Below, in pieces: positions 8,952-17,536 of a stretch of 64,000 nucleotides of DNA (its first letter is position 1; every line of letters begins with the position of its first letter). A program made the translations under genes and the position numbers. The notes beneath the pieces are model-generated. The model was not told the DNA's origin. It saw nothing but the letters and a program-made list of their open reading frames with translations, and ran no database searches. Source of the stretch: Salipaludibacillus sp047795645 (GTDB lineage Bacteria > Bacillota > Bacilli > Bacillales > Salisediminibacteriaceae); contig NZ_CP181045.1 of assembly GCF_047795645.1 (NCBI RefSeq), forward strand, positions 1,984,001 through 2,048,000, in the 5' to 3' direction.

Positions 8952-9644
8952 TTGAGCTCAGAATTAGTATGGACGTTCCTTACAATTATTGGGATAGATA
9001 TTATTTTAGGCGGAGACAATGCTATAGTCGTCGCATTAGCATGCCGAAATTTACCTGATCACTTACGGAATAAGGCGATGGTTCTTGGCATCATCTTTGC
9101 TGTAGTAGCTAGAGCAAGTTTAACACTTATTGCTGTACAACTGCTTGGTATACCATTCTTAATGCCTATCGGTGGAATATTTCTTATCTGGATTTCATTC
9201 CGATTATTAAAGTCAAGTGACGACCACTCTTCCATTCATACTCATACAAAAGTAAGTGATGTCATCAAGACAATCGTTATAGCCGATGTTGTCATGGGTT
9301 TTGATAATGTAATAGCAGTTGCTGGTGCAGCAGACGGAAACCACCTGCTAGTCGTATTAGGATTAATCATATCTGTACCAATTATTATTTGGGGAAGTAA
9401 GATAATACTCTATTTGATGCAAAAAATCCCGGCGATTATTTATTTAGGTGCAGCTGTATTGCTTTACACTGCTGGTAAAATGATCTTACATGAACAAGTG
9501 ATTAGTACATTTATCCATGATAGGATTATTTCTATTAACTTTTTCATCCCAGTACTAATCGGTAGTTGCTTACTATTTTTTTGGTTAAATAGTAAAATAA
9601 GAGGGTTTCATTGGCTTTTCATCCAAACAACAACGAAGAAATAA
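8952..9644 (+). CDS. yjbE: TerC-family membrane protein (YjbE-like)
   Basis: Integral membrane protein of about 230 residues in the TerC family; members such as YkoY and YceF act in manganese export. Two copies of an acidic motif lie in membrane segments: DIILGGDNAIV near the N-terminus and DVVMGFDNVIAVAG mid-protein. The start is assigned to TTG 8952, because AAAGGAGGG lies 6 bases upstream and the product begins SSELVW like the family. An in-frame ATG at 8796 would add 52 unrelated residues. No yybP-ykoY aptamer was seen in the 290 bases upstream. Confidence 0.85.
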   Translation: MSSELVWTFLTIIGIDIILGGDNAIVVALACRNLPDHLRNKAMVLGIIFAVVARASLTLIAVQLLGIPFLMPIGGIFLIWISFRLLKSSDDHSSIHTHTKVSDVIKTIVIADVVMGFDNVIAVAGAADGNHLLVVLGLIISVPIIIWGSKIILYLMQKIPAIIYLGAAVLLYTAGKMILHEQVISTFIHDRIISINFFIPVLIGSCLLFFWLNSKIRGFHWLFIQTTTKK

Positions 9645-9646
9645 AT

Positions 9647-9684
9647 AACCTTCCGTCATCACAGAACGGAAGGTTTAGTTTTAT
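9647..9684. terminator. Bidirectional terminator between terC-like gene and spx
   Basis: AACCTTCCGT (9647-9656) pairs with ACGGAAGGTT (9666-9675), followed by a T-rich run on the plus strand; a shorter one exists on the minus strand for spx. Confidence 0.8.
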
Positions 9685-10082
9685 TCATTCACAAGTCGTT
9701 TTGTAGCTTCTTGAAGTTGAAATGTACGAACCTTCCTTGGAAGAAAACGTCTGATTTCAGCTTCGTTATAACCTACTTGAATACGCTTTTCATCAAGTAT
9801 AATTGGTCTTCTCAATAAACCAGGATGATCACTGATTAATTGAAACAGTTGTTGAAGTGGCATTGCATCTACTTCTACGTCCAATTCTTGAAAAACTTTA
9901 GAGCGAGTTGAAATAATTTCATCTGTACCATCTTCTGTCATTCGAATTACTTGTTTAACTTCTTCAACTGACAATGGATCTGAGAAAAGGTTTCTTTCAA
10001 CAAATTCAATATTATGCTCCTCTAACCAGGCTTTTGCTTTTCGACACGATGTACAACTTGGAGATGTAAATAAAGTTACCAT
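9681..10082 (-). CDS. spx: Redox-sensing regulator Spx
   Basis: ArsC-fold transcription regulator of 133 residues that binds the RNA polymerase alpha C-terminal domain and redirects transcription under disulfide stress. The redox switch is Cys10-x-x-Cys13 (SPSCTSCRKA). Family blocks LFTSPSC, FVERNL, STRSKVFQEL and LRRPIILDEKRIQVGYNEAEIR are all present. In B. subtilis it is degraded by ClpXP with YjbH, encoded at 2174-3097. A TATAAT at 10174-10179 on the minus strand could be one of its promoters. Confidence 0.95.
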   Translation of the reverse strand: MVTLFTSPSCTSCRKAKAWLEEHNIEFVERNLFSDPLSVEEVKQVIRMTEDGTDEIISTRSKVFQELDVEVDAMPLQQLFQLISDHPGLLRRPIILDEKRIQVGYNEAEIRRFLPRKVRTFQLQEATKRLVNE

Positions 10083-10535
10083 TCAAAGTTCTCCCTTCGA
10101 AAATAAATCACGTGTATATTTAATTTATATTTCATTTCATTAAAGACTAATTCTTATTTTGTTTACAATCATTATTATACTATAAATAATTTAAATTGAA
10201 TAGCCCCTATTACTAATAAGTTATGCATTTATTAAACAACTCGTACAACCTAAAATATCTACATAGATGGTTATTCCCGTTTTCGAATAAACTAAACCTA
10301 AATAAAATACAATTTAATTACGGACTAATCGACGTTATTTAAAGTAAGTTTAAAATAACATTTGTAAATTCGTTTTCCAATAAACTTAGTGAAATAAGAT
10401 TACATCATTAAATTGAAAACGTAATTAATTTGATTCGTGGTCAATATGTTAAGTTTATCACATTTTCAATTAAAAATATATATTATCAATTAGCTTTTTT
10501 AATTTTGTTCAGATCATACGAACGTAGAGGTATAA
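10083..10535. other. AT-rich intergenic region upstream of spx
   Basis: About 450 bases with no convincing gene on either strand. It holds a minus-strand TATAAT at 10174-10179, about 85 bases before spx. That element overlaps a partial PerR-like sequence (about 10 of 14 consensus positions by eye). An imperfect inverted repeat GTTATTT...AAATAAC lies at 10334-10359. Nothing else was recognised. Confidence 0.5.
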
Positions 10536-10572
10536 CGTAAAAGTACCAGTTCTTGAACACTCAAGAACTGGT
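10536..10572 (-). terminator. Terminator of the 42-residue ORF
   Basis: Perfect 12-base inverted repeat, ACCAGTTCTTGA and TCAAGAACTGGT, with a 4-base loop, followed on the minus strand by ACTTTTACG. The T-run is short but the stem is strong, and it lies 13 bases after the stop of the small ORF. Confidence 0.7.
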
Positions 10573-10584
10573 GACTACATTTCG

Positions 10585-10713
10585 TCAAGCAATCCATTTA
10601 AACTGTGATAATGGTCGTTTCTTAGGGATCTTATTCACTTCATCCCATTTCTTTTTCAGCAAATCTCTCCAAAGAACCTTTTTCTTGTTTTTCTTTTTAA
10701 TACTGTTACTCAT
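10585..10713 (-). CDS. Small basic protein, 42 residues
   Basis: Short ORF not listed by length-based gene finding. It starts at ATG 10713 with an AAAGGAG site about 10 bases upstream and ends just before a perfect hairpin. The product is very lysine rich (MSNSIKKKNKKKVLWRDLL..., ending PLSQFKWIA), with aromatic residues in the second half. It could bind nucleic acid or act like the small basic RNA-chaperone-like Fbp proteins of Bacillus, but I see no real similarity and no clear Fur box. Function unknown. Confidence 0.6.
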   Translation of the reverse strand: MSNSIKKKNKKKVLWRDLLKKKWDEVNKIPKKRPLSQFKWIA

Positions 10714-10793
10714 GCAAAACACACTCCTTTCCTAATAGTGCTTTGATAAGACACAGAAAATATATCAGTTCCACACCTCATTAATTAGATAAC

Positions 10794-11360
10794 CTAAGGC
10801 GTAGGAGCTTTCTTCACTTCTTCATCATAGCTCAACACTTTATCAACCGCTTCATATGATTCACCATAAATTTCTTTGTCTTTATACGTGTGAATCACCT
10901 CGTAAGTCTGACACATTTTCTGATAAATGCTCTCTTCTGACTCATCCGTCGGCGACCAATACAAAATCTCCAACGTATTGACTTGACCGGTGTTTAAAGA
11001 ACGCCTATGGTATCCAATCGATTCAGCATGCTTAAAACCTTCTCTCTCGTAGAAACGAAACCTTTTCTCCGTATCTGTATCGTTGTAATCTACTGGCTCT
11101 ACTTCGAGAATAATTGGTTTACCTTTCGCTTTTAATTTATCTAATAATTTTTTTCCTAATCCTTGTCCTCTTGCATCTCTTGAAACAAACAAATAATCAA
11201 TAAATGTAAAGTCCTCCATTTCTACATACATAAGCACATGCAATGGACTTTCATCTTTTTTGTAAATTTCCTTCTTCTCTTTTAGGAGAAGGTCTATATG
11301 CTTTTTAGATTTCATCTCTTCGATTGGGAAATATTGACTTAGTTTTTCATACCAATTCAT
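10794..11360 (-). CDS. yjbC: GNAT-type acetyltransferase YjbC
   Basis: GCN5-related N-acetyltransferase of 188 residues. The acetyl-CoA site is ARGQGLGKKLLDKL at about residues 68-81, followed by EVEPVD and RFRFYEREGFK. The MNWYEKLSQYFP start and LEILYWSPTDESEE block match YjbC of B. subtilis as I recall it. ATG 11360 is preferred because GGAGGTCAAGCA precedes it; an ATG at 11375 would overlap that site. In B. subtilis yjbC lies directly upstream of spx and can be co-transcribed with it; here the two are separated by 700 bases and the small ORF. Substrate unknown. Confidence 0.88.
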   Translation of the reverse strand: MNWYEKLSQYFPIEEMKSKKHIDLLLKEKKEIYKKDESPLHVLMYVEMEDFTFIDYLFVSRDARGQGLGKKLLDKLKAKGKPIILEVEPVDYNDTDTEKRFRFYEREGFKHAESIGYHRRSLNTGQVNTLEILYWSPTDESEESIYQKMCQTYEVIHTYKDKEIYGESYEAVDKVLSYDEEVKKAPTP

Positions 11361-11585
11361 TTGCTTGACCTCCATTATTATTCCTAAAGTTCATTACATT
11401 TTATACTGTATATTGGAAAAATAATTCCCTCTCTATTTTCGTTACCCTAAGCTTATTATATGCTTTTTTTGCTATTTCATAAACCTTTTTGTCATTCCTT
11501 TTAAGAAGTTCTATCCTCACTATGTAGTATGGATGGAATTATGCATGAAGAAGGTTACAATCTCTCGCTTTTACTTCCAAATGTA

Positions 11586-11621
11586 ACAAACACCGCATCA
11601 TAAATCTGATGCGGTGTTTGT
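11586..11621 (-). terminator. Hairpin terminator of the DUF4015 gene
   Basis: A perfect 15-pair stem, ACAAACACCGCATCA with TGATGCGGTGTTTGT, around a 6-base loop. The following T-tract on the minus strand is weak. The rest of 11361-11671 holds nothing recognisable. Confidence 0.65.
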
Positions 11622-11671
11622 AGTAATGGTAATTTTATATTTCTTTAATTTATTCGTAACTATATCTTTAT

Positions 11672-12895
11672 TCAGTCCAATTCTAAATCAAGCATATAAT
11701 CGACACCTTCAGAATATCTATTACCGGCATTCCATAACAGAAATTCATGAATATCATTGTCATACAATGCTTGAATTTGTGCTTCTACTTCTTCTTTTCC
11801 ATAATTTAAATAATTACCGGCGCCTAAGTATGAAGCAGTAAAATCTTGAATCCATGGCCTTGAAGTAGGAGGATCGTCTAACGCACCAAGTACTTCATTT
11901 TCCACTTTTGAGTATTCATCTGTAAGCTCATATGGATATAGATCTGGTTTGTCTATCCCAAAATAAGGTGTCCAATGACTTGGATATATCATCGATGAAA
12001 TAACATCAACATTTTCAGAAATCTTTGAGAAGTTTTGCCCAATGCCTGGTGCTTCAGAAATTGTCGCAGCATATCCGAAAATATCGACAGAAACATCTAC
12101 ATCATAGGGTTCTAGTTTTTCGCGAGCATATGCTACGAAATCTGTAACTGCCGTAACCCGTCTACCAACATTATCTTCAGGGCTATCTGTATAATCACCA
12201 CCGTCATAAGTTAAAACGTCATCTCTAGTTTCAAAACCTTCAGGAAAGCGAACATAGTCGAACTGAATATCTTGAAAGCCCATTTCAGCTGCCTTGATCG
12301 CAATATCAATATTATAATCCCATACTTCTTTTAAAAATGGGTTAACAAAAGCTTCACCTCTGCGATTTTTCCAAACTTGTCCATTTTCTGTAAAAGATAA
12401 ATCTGGTCGCTCTTCAGCTAATAAAGAATCCTTAAAAACAACAATACGTGCAATTGGATAGATTTCATTGTCCTCCAGAGTGGACATCATCTCTTCTGTA
12501 TCTTTAATCATGTTATGTGAGATGTCGTAGAAAGGATCGTCTTCGTCGGGTTTATATGTTAAGTTACCATGATCATCTTTGATATCAATAACCATTGCAT
12601 TTAAAGCTGTTGTATCCATCAGTTCTAATAAGTTATTAAACCTTTCTCCACCAGCAGAATGACCTGTCACAAAGACTCCTCTCACAGCATCAGGATAATT
12701 GAAAGTGTATCCAGAATCAAAGGTATAACGGGCAACTCTCTCTGGCCAATCTCTTGCTTCTAACGCAGTTTGTTTCTCCCCATGCATCGTCACAATCATT
12801 TCTTCGTCTTCATCGGCATGAACCAAAGACGGTGTTAGCAAAACCACTGTCGCAATAATCATAAATCTTCCTAAAAAAGAATGTTGTTTCTTCAT
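11672..12895 (-). CDS. Secreted putative glycoside hydrolase (DUF4015 type)
   Basis: Exported protein of 407 residues with a signal peptide (basic KKQHSF, hydrophobic core, cleavage near VHADE). The body resembles the DUF4015 putative glycoside hydrolase family with a TIM-barrel-like pattern: VRGVFVTGHSAGG, AMVIDIKDDHGNL, YPIARIVVFKD, GFQDIQFDYVRFPEG, VSVDIFGYAA, VDVISSMIYPSHW and PWIQDF. Conserved Asp/Glu residues in FDYVRFPE and DIFGY are candidates for catalysis. The mature start is very acidic. Substrate unknown; an extracellular or cell-wall polysaccharide is likely. Confidence 0.78.
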   Translation of the reverse strand: MKKQHSFLGRFMIIATVVLLTPSLVHADEDEEMIVTMHGEKQTALEARDWPERVARYTFDSGYTFNYPDAVRGVFVTGHSAGGERFNNLLELMDTTALNAMVIDIKDDHGNLTYKPDEDDPFYDISHNMIKDTEEMMSTLEDNEIYPIARIVVFKDSLLAEERPDLSFTENGQVWKNRRGEAFVNPFLKEVWDYNIDIAIKAAEMGFQDIQFDYVRFPEGFETRDDVLTYDGGDYTDSPEDNVGRRVTAVTDFVAYAREKLEPYDVDVSVDIFGYAATISEAPGIGQNFSKISENVDVISSMIYPSHWTPYFGIDKPDLYPYELTDEYSKVENEVLGALDDPPTSRPWIQDFTASYLGAGNYLNYGKEEVEAQIQALYDNDIHEFLLWNAGNRYSEGVDYMLDLELD

Positions 12896-13375
12896 TTACC
12901 TTCCCTACCTTTATAAATTATGTAGATCTTGATTGTTTTGCATACTAACGACGCACCTTTGACAAATTAAGTATTTTAAGTCCGTCTCTTCACTTTCGTT
13001 AAATTCTTTATATCTAAAATCACTTGATAATTAATATCTTTCCTTGCTAAATTATACATCGAATTTACAACTTTACCAATGGATAATTTTGAGGATTCTG
13101 CAATTAATCTAACTTTAGAAGCTTCTAACAATAACTATAATAAAAAAAGAGCAGTTATACCTATTCGATTTATAATTTAATGTGATAATTGATCTAGGTA
13201 ATAACTTCAAAAATTAATAATATTTTTTCTCTTGATATCATCAATTCAATAAGGTATAATATTCATCAATATATTTTTTTAGAGAAGCGTATAATTTATT
13301 TAGATTTTGAATGAATATTTAATTCATCCAATGAAATATAATTCAAAAATAATTTAGAAAAGGAGGCGGTTCAAG
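12896..13375. other. AT-rich intergenic region with a possible ORF remnant
   Basis: 480 bases between divergent genes. On the minus strand 12976-13131 stays open for 51 codons from a TTG. It has coding-like character (it reads EASKVRLIAESSKLSIGKVV) but no ribosome-binding site, so it may be a gene fragment. An AAAGGAGGCGG site for the HD gene ends the region. Confidence 0.4.
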
Positions 13376-13918
13376 ATGAAGCGTGTAACGTTAACAGAAA
13401 TATATCAACACCCAATAGCTCAAAAGTATGTAAAACGAGCAGGTTTAGCACATGCTATCTCCACTGCCTATCACGCTTTTCAAATTGCTATTGATTATAA
13501 TGTTAATCCTGACCTTGCTGTGAAAGCAGCTTTCTTACACGACATCGGTCATTATACTTGGTATCGTAATGGACAATGGGATTATAATCTATATAAGGAA
13601 AATGATATTCATGCAATAAAAGGGGCTGAAAGAGCCCATAAGCTTCTCATACGGTTAGATGAAAATCCTATTTCAGCAAAAGAAATTTCCCTAGCTATTT
13701 TATTTCATACTGACTCATTTTTACCTGATAGGGGCATTCAACTCGAACCTCTTCAACAAGTAGTTTCATTAGCAGATGAAAAAGATGAAGAACCTGACGG
13801 CGCACACCATTATCGTACCATATCAGATGAAAAGGCAGCCTATATGATCAAGATTCTGGATGAAAAGGTAATCGCGCAATTAAAAAAGGAAGCTAAAGAA
13901 AACCAGCCGGCCTCCTAA
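13376..13918 (+). CDS. HD-domain phosphohydrolase-like protein
   Basis: Protein of 180 residues with an HD metal-dependent phosphohydrolase fold. His23 (LAHAISTAYH), the HD doublet in AAFLHDIGHY at about residues 53-62, the HAIKGAERAH segment and a final Asp (SLADEKDE) supply the metal ligands. The family hydrolyses nucleotides or other phosphoesters; the substrate cannot be told. An AAAGGAGGCGG site precedes ATG 13376. The gene stands alone and ends in its own terminator. Confidence 0.8.
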   Translation: MKRVTLTEIYQHPIAQKYVKRAGLAHAISTAYHAFQIAIDYNVNPDLAVKAAFLHDIGHYTWYRNGQWDYNLYKENDIHAIKGAERAHKLLIRLDENPISAKEISLAILFHTDSFLPDRGIQLEPLQQVVSLADEKDEEPDGAHHYRTISDEKAAYMIKILDEKVIAQLKKEAKENQPAS

Positions 13919-13942
13919 TTAGACGTGCTGGTTTTCTTATTG
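13899..13942 (+). terminator. Terminator of HD-domain gene
   Basis: AAAACCAGC (13899-13907) pairs with GCTGGTTTT (13927-13935), followed by CTTATT. The stem overlaps the stop codon region. Confidence 0.7.
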
Positions 13943-13968
13943 CTATTTTGTTAGACACATGCTATAAT
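13940..13968 (+). promoter_or_regulatory. SigA promoter of the manganese riboswitch transcript
   Basis: TTGCTA (13940-13945), a 17-base spacer and TATAAT (13963-13968). Transcription would begin near 13975, about 28 bases before the aptamer. Confidence 0.75.
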
Positions 13969-14002
13969 TTAATTAAATTAAGCAATGAAACAGTTGAATA
14001 AT

Positions 14003-14106
14003 AAAAAGGGGAGTAGCGACCAAATAGGTTTATGAGTCGTCAATACAGTGCTAACAAAGGCTCGGTTCATGAAGCTTTGGAGACCCAAAGTACGCAAGAC
14101 CTTTTT
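14003..14106 (+). promoter_or_regulatory. yybP-ykoY manganese riboswitch aptamer
   Basis: The conserved GGGGAGTAGC loop (14008-14017), GTCGTCAATAC, CTCGGTTCATGAAGC and terminal GCAAGACCTTT match the Mn2+-sensing yybP-ykoY class. P1 forms from AAAAAGG at 14003-14009 and CCTTTTT at 14100-14106. The 3' P1 strand is also the 5' arm of the following terminator, so metal binding should prevent termination: an ON switch. It lies upstream of a cation exchanger, so raised manganese should turn on an exporter. Confidence 0.92.
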
Positions 14107-14162
14107 ATGAAAAAACCTCCGTTTTCTTTGGGGGGCCTTTTCATAAAAAGGTCTGTTTTTTT
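14097..14162 (+). terminator. Riboswitch expression-platform terminator
   Basis: A 17-pair perfect stem between 14097-14113 and 14138-14154, then G and seven T. It shares bases 14100-14106 with aptamer P1, so the two structures exclude each other. Confidence 0.9.
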
Positions 14163-14184
14163 GTGCAAAAAAGGGGAATATTGA

Positions 14185-15183
14185 ATGCCATATTTTATTT
14201 TTATCTTAGCAGCAATCATCACAGTTATTGTTGCAGTTAAACTCTCCACTTATGCTGACATCATTGGAGAAAGAACTTCTCTAGGCGGGATGATGGTTGG
14301 TACCCTTCTTCTTGCTGGTGCCACGTCACTGCCTGAGGTAACGACTAGCATAACGGCCATCGTTGTTAATAACCCAGATATCGCTGTTAGTAATGTTTTA
14401 GGGAGTAATTTATTCAATTTATTTATTCTTGCTGTATTAGACATTTATTACCGTAGAAAAAGACTTTTCTCTCAAGTTGGCACAAGTCATCTATCTACAG
14501 GTTTTATGAGCTTTGCATTAACGGGATTTATCTTTATTGCTATAAGTTTTCCCACCGGATATCATTTTATGCATATTGGTATTGAAATGTACGTACTTGT
14601 CGCCTTTTATTTAGTCGGTATGAAAATGTTATTTTCAGCACCTACCGGAGATATCCATCAAGAGGCTGCTTCTGCTGTTGAACCAACTTTTGATACTAGC
14701 GCGATCTCTTTGAAAAAAGCAAAATACGGCTTTGCTTTATCTGCTTTTATTATTTTTATATCTGGTTCTTTTTTAACAATTTCAGGTGATGCCATTGCCA
14801 CATCATCTGGATTAAGTTCTAGCTTTGTAGGCACTTTTCTCATAGCAGGTGCAACATCGTTACCTGAAGCAGTCACTGTTATTGTTGCAATTCAATTGGC
14901 AAATTACCATTTAGCAATTGGCAATATCCTTGGAAGTAATTTATTTAACATCCTAATTCTAGCTTTGGCAGATGTATTCTATAGGAGTGGCCCTATCCTA
15001 TCAGCAGTCCACCCTATTACCATAATATCTGTTGTAGCCGTAATCTTGCTTAATATCTTGGTCATTGGTGGGATGATTTTAGCTCAATCGAATCGATTTA
15101 ATGGCAAAATGTATCCCATTCCATCGACTATTGTCGTGAGTACTTATCTTCTTTTAAGCTACATGATCTTTGTATTAAGTTAG
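14185..15183 (+). CDS. CaCA-family cation exchanger, predicted Mn2+ (or Ca2+) exporter
   Basis: Membrane antiporter of 332 residues in the Ca2+/cation antiporter superfamily. The two alpha repeats are plain: GTLLLAGATSLPEVTTS with VLGSNLFNLF in the first half, and GTFLIAGATSLPEAVT with ILGSNLFNILI in the second, separated by a loop at about 150-180. The GATSLPE Glu residues are the usual ion ligands. The manganese riboswitch directly upstream argues that manganese is the physiological substrate or signal. Homologues are usually annotated as sodium/calcium exchangers. Confidence 0.88.
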   Translation: MPYFIFILAAIITVIVAVKLSTYADIIGERTSLGGMMVGTLLLAGATSLPEVTTSITAIVVNNPDIAVSNVLGSNLFNLFILAVLDIYYRRKRLFSQVGTSHLSTGFMSFALTGFIFIAISFPTGYHFMHIGIEMYVLVAFYLVGMKMLFSAPTGDIHQEAASAVEPTFDTSAISLKKAKYGFALSAFIIFISGSFLTISGDAIATSSGLSSSFVGTFLIAGATSLPEAVTVIVAIQLANYHLAIGNILGSNLFNILILALADVFYRSGPILSAVHPITIISVVAVILLNILVIGGMILAQSNRFNGKMYPIPSTIVVSTYLLLSYMIFVLS

Positions 15184-15205
15184 CATTTATCCATATCCAT
15201 ACCTT

Positions 15206-15245
15206 AGACAAAAAACATTTCCTTATGTTTTTTGTCTATTTCAAT
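15206..15245 (+). terminator. Terminator of the CaCA exchanger
   Basis: AGACAAAAAACAT (15206-15218) pairs with ATGTTTTTTGTCT (15225-15237), followed by ATTTCAATTTTT. Confidence 0.75.
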
Positions 15246-15271
15246 TTTTCTATAGATACCTAAATAAAGGA

Positions 15272-15817
15272 TTACATCCCCCTTTGACTAATCTCAATAA
15301 GCTTATCCGCAGGAATTAATCCATCTGTTCGTTTCTCAATTTCCCCTTGTTCATTTATTAAAAAACTAGTCGGTATCCCTATCACTTGGAAATATCGCTG
15401 TGCTTCACCTTTTGTATCTAAAGTTATCTTGATATCTCCAGGCTTAATATTATCAATATAACTTTCGACCACCGAGTCCTTTCGCTCTTCTTTCGTTAGG
15501 TTTATTGCGACAATATTTATATCCATGTTTGCTAACTCTCCTGATGCTAGCTTTATCTCAATCCACTGTTCTGCACATACGTGACACCAAGTAGTAAAGA
15601 AGAAGACAAACACTTTTTCGCCATTAAATTCGCTCAGATGTATCTCATCACCTTCTAAAGTCAAAAGCGAAACATCCTTGGAGTACTCAGAAGACATATT
15701 GCCTTGTTCAGACATTGTCTTTTCAACAATCACCCAATCATTTGATGAATACAGATAAAATATTCCGCCAATACACAAGATCAAAAACAATGTAGCCCAT
15801 TTCACTCGCTCCACCAT
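15272..15817 (-). CDS. Membrane-anchored thioredoxin-like protein (TlpA/ResA type)
   Basis: Protein of 181 residues with an uncleaved N-terminal anchor (WATLFLILCIGGIFYLY) and an extracytoplasmic thioredoxin fold. The active site is CHVC in FFFTTWCHVCAEQW, and the cis-Pro loop is GIPTSFLINEQG. Members reduce apo-cytochrome c or other exported disulfides. ATG 15817 has AGAGGAGGG upstream; an ATG at 15841 also exists but has no such site. No cytochrome maturation genes are adjacent, so the partner is unknown. Confidence 0.82.
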   Translation of the reverse strand: MVERVKWATLFLILCIGGIFYLYSSNDWVIVEKTMSEQGNMSSEYSKDVSLLTLEGDEIHLSEFNGEKVFVFFFTTWCHVCAEQWIEIKLASGELANMDINIVAINLTKEERKDSVVESYIDNIKPGDIKITLDTKGEAQRYFQVIGIPTSFLINEQGEIEKRTDGLIPADKLIEISQRGM

Positions 15818-15879
15818 TAAATAAATCCCTCCTCTAATCACAATCTATGTGAAAGAAAAGGGACAAAGTACAACCTTTA

Positions 15880-17028
15880 TTAACTTTTTAATTTAGATGT
15901 AAACTTATCAACCAATAAAGCAATCGCACCGTCACCAGTCACATTTGCAGCTGTCCCAAAACTATCTTGCGCCATGTACAAGGCAATCATAAGACCTACT
16001 GCAACTTCACTAAACCCAAGCATTGACGTTAAAATACCAATCGCCGCCATAATTGCTCCACCAGGAACACCAGGTGCTGCAATCATAATAACTCCAAGCA
16101 TCGCAATGACTGGAAACATCGTGAAGAAGTTCGGTACAGAATAACCATCTAACACTGTCATGACTGCTACTGTGCAGCTTACGATCGTGATCACACTTCC
16201 AGATAAGTGAATCGTAGCACTTAACGGGACACTAAAATTCGCCACTTCTTCTTTTACACCATTTTGTTTTGTTTGTTTCAACGTAACAGGAATGGTTGCA
16301 GCACTACTCATAGTTCCAAGTGCGGTGAAATAAGCGGGTAACATTGTCTTTATCAAAGAAATTGGATTTCTTCCAACAAGACTCCCAGCAACAACATACT
16401 GGATAGTTAACCAAATCCAATGAGTCACAATAGCAACAACTAAAACAATCCCAAATACTTGTAAAGTATCAAAAACTGTTCCTTCCGATGCCAGTTCTGC
16501 AAAAATCCCTGCAATGTAAAAAGGTAACAAAGGAATAATAATTTTTTTAATGACTAATTCTACAATATTTTTCCCTTCATCAAATACACGAATCAAATAC
16601 TCGCTCTGAAGTTTCGCCATCCCAATTCCAAATAGAAATGCAAAAACAAGAGCTGTAATAACACCCATTACCGGTTCAATCTCAAAAGAAAAATATCCAG
16701 CTAATCCAGATGATTCTTCAGGGATAACTCCCCCGGAAGCAACAAATGGCATGAGAATTGTCGCTACGAAAAAAGCTAATATCCCTGCTAATAACGTTGA
16801 AAGATAAGCCGAACCAACTGTCATTCCTACTAATTTACCGGAATCATTGCCTAATTTCGAAACGCCTGATGCAATAAAAAATAGAATAATAAGGGGAATC
16901 ATAAATCCAATAAATTCACCAAACACATCTTTAAACGTAAGAAGAGATTTAATCATCCATTCAAATCCAAATAACCCTAAAATTACACCAATTACAATAC
17001 CTGAAATTAATTTCAAAATAAGTTTCAT
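15880..17028 (-). CDS. Dicarboxylate/amino acid:cation symporter (DAACS)
   Basis: Membrane transporter of 382 residues in the glutamate/dicarboxylate symporter family. The re-entrant loop serine motif (GTMSSAATIPVTL), the TM7 segment (LSATIHLSGSVI), HP2 (APGVPGGAIM) and the TM8 substrate motif (DSFGTAANVTGDGAI) are all present. ATG 17028 follows a GGAGAGAAAG site; the frame is open to 17145 but without a better start. Substrate may be dicarboxylate, glutamate or serine/threonine. Confidence 0.85.
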   Translation of the reverse strand: MKLILKLISGIVIGVILGLFGFEWMIKSLLTFKDVFGEFIGFMIPLIILFFIASGVSKLGNDSGKLVGMTVGSAYLSTLLAGILAFFVATILMPFVASGGVIPEESSGLAGYFSFEIEPVMGVITALVFAFLFGIGMAKLQSEYLIRVFDEGKNIVELVIKKIIIPLLPFYIAGIFAELASEGTVFDTLQVFGIVLVVAIVTHWIWLTIQYVVAGSLVGRNPISLIKTMLPAYFTALGTMSSAATIPVTLKQTKQNGVKEEVANFSVPLSATIHLSGSVITIVSCTVAVMTVLDGYSVPNFFTMFPVIAMLGVIMIAAPGVPGGAIMAAIGILTSMLGFSEVAVGLMIALYMAQDSFGTAANVTGDGAIALLVDKFTSKLKS

Positions 17029-17164
17029 ATTCTTTCTCTCCTCCAAAGACTGTCCTTTATATAAGGACATTTGTATATACAGACAAGTCCACTTTATATT
17101 GCATTGTTTCACGAAAGATAGCAAGATGAAATCAAAAAGTCGCAATTTTAAATTATCTTGTTCA

Positions 17165-17193
17165 TTGCTTTTTAATCTAACTCATCGTATAAT
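17165..17193 (+). promoter_or_regulatory. SigA promoter of trpS
   Basis: TTGCTT (17165-17170), 17-base spacer and TATAAT (17188-17193), giving a start near 17200 at the head of the T-box leader. Confidence 0.75.
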
Positions 17194-17199
17194 GACGTA

Positions 17200-17486
17200 A
17201 AGATTAAGATTACAGGCGATGATAAAGAAGAGTACTTTTCCGGAAGCATGTTCAGAGAGTCTGCGGTTGCTGTAAGCAGAAGATGTGGTGAAAAGGAATG
17301 GCCTTTTGAGCTAATATGCTGAAATCATAGTAGGCAAATTCGTGTACTCGAACGTTACATCGAGTCCCCTTGCAGAAGTAATCATGCGAGGAAATAAAGT
17401 GATTTCCATTTGTTATTTGGAACTAATCAGGGTGGCACCGCGGTCCATTCGTCCCTATGTATATAGGAGACGAATGGGCTTTTTTG
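17200..17486 (+). promoter_or_regulatory. T-box leader (tryptophan) of trpS
   Basis: Class I T-box element. Stem I has the distal AGAGAGTCTGCGGTTGCTG block, and the specifier loop carries TGG at 17299-17301 (in GGAATGGCC), the Trp codon. The T-box core AGGGTGGCACCGCGG is at 17429-17443; its TGGC would pair with an acceptor end having discriminator G, as in tRNA-Trp. Uncharged tRNA-Trp should stabilise the antiterminator and allow trpS expression. Confidence 0.93.
17445..17486 (+). terminator. T-box terminator
   Basis: CCATTCGTC (17445-17453) pairs with GACGAATGG (17469-17477), with an inner CCTAT/ATAGG extension and six T at 17480-17485. The 5' arm overlaps the antiterminator side. Confidence 0.9.
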
Positions 17487-17536
17487 TACTTTTTTAAAAT
17501 TAAAAATTTGGCGACCGCGCCGAAAGGATGAAAAAA

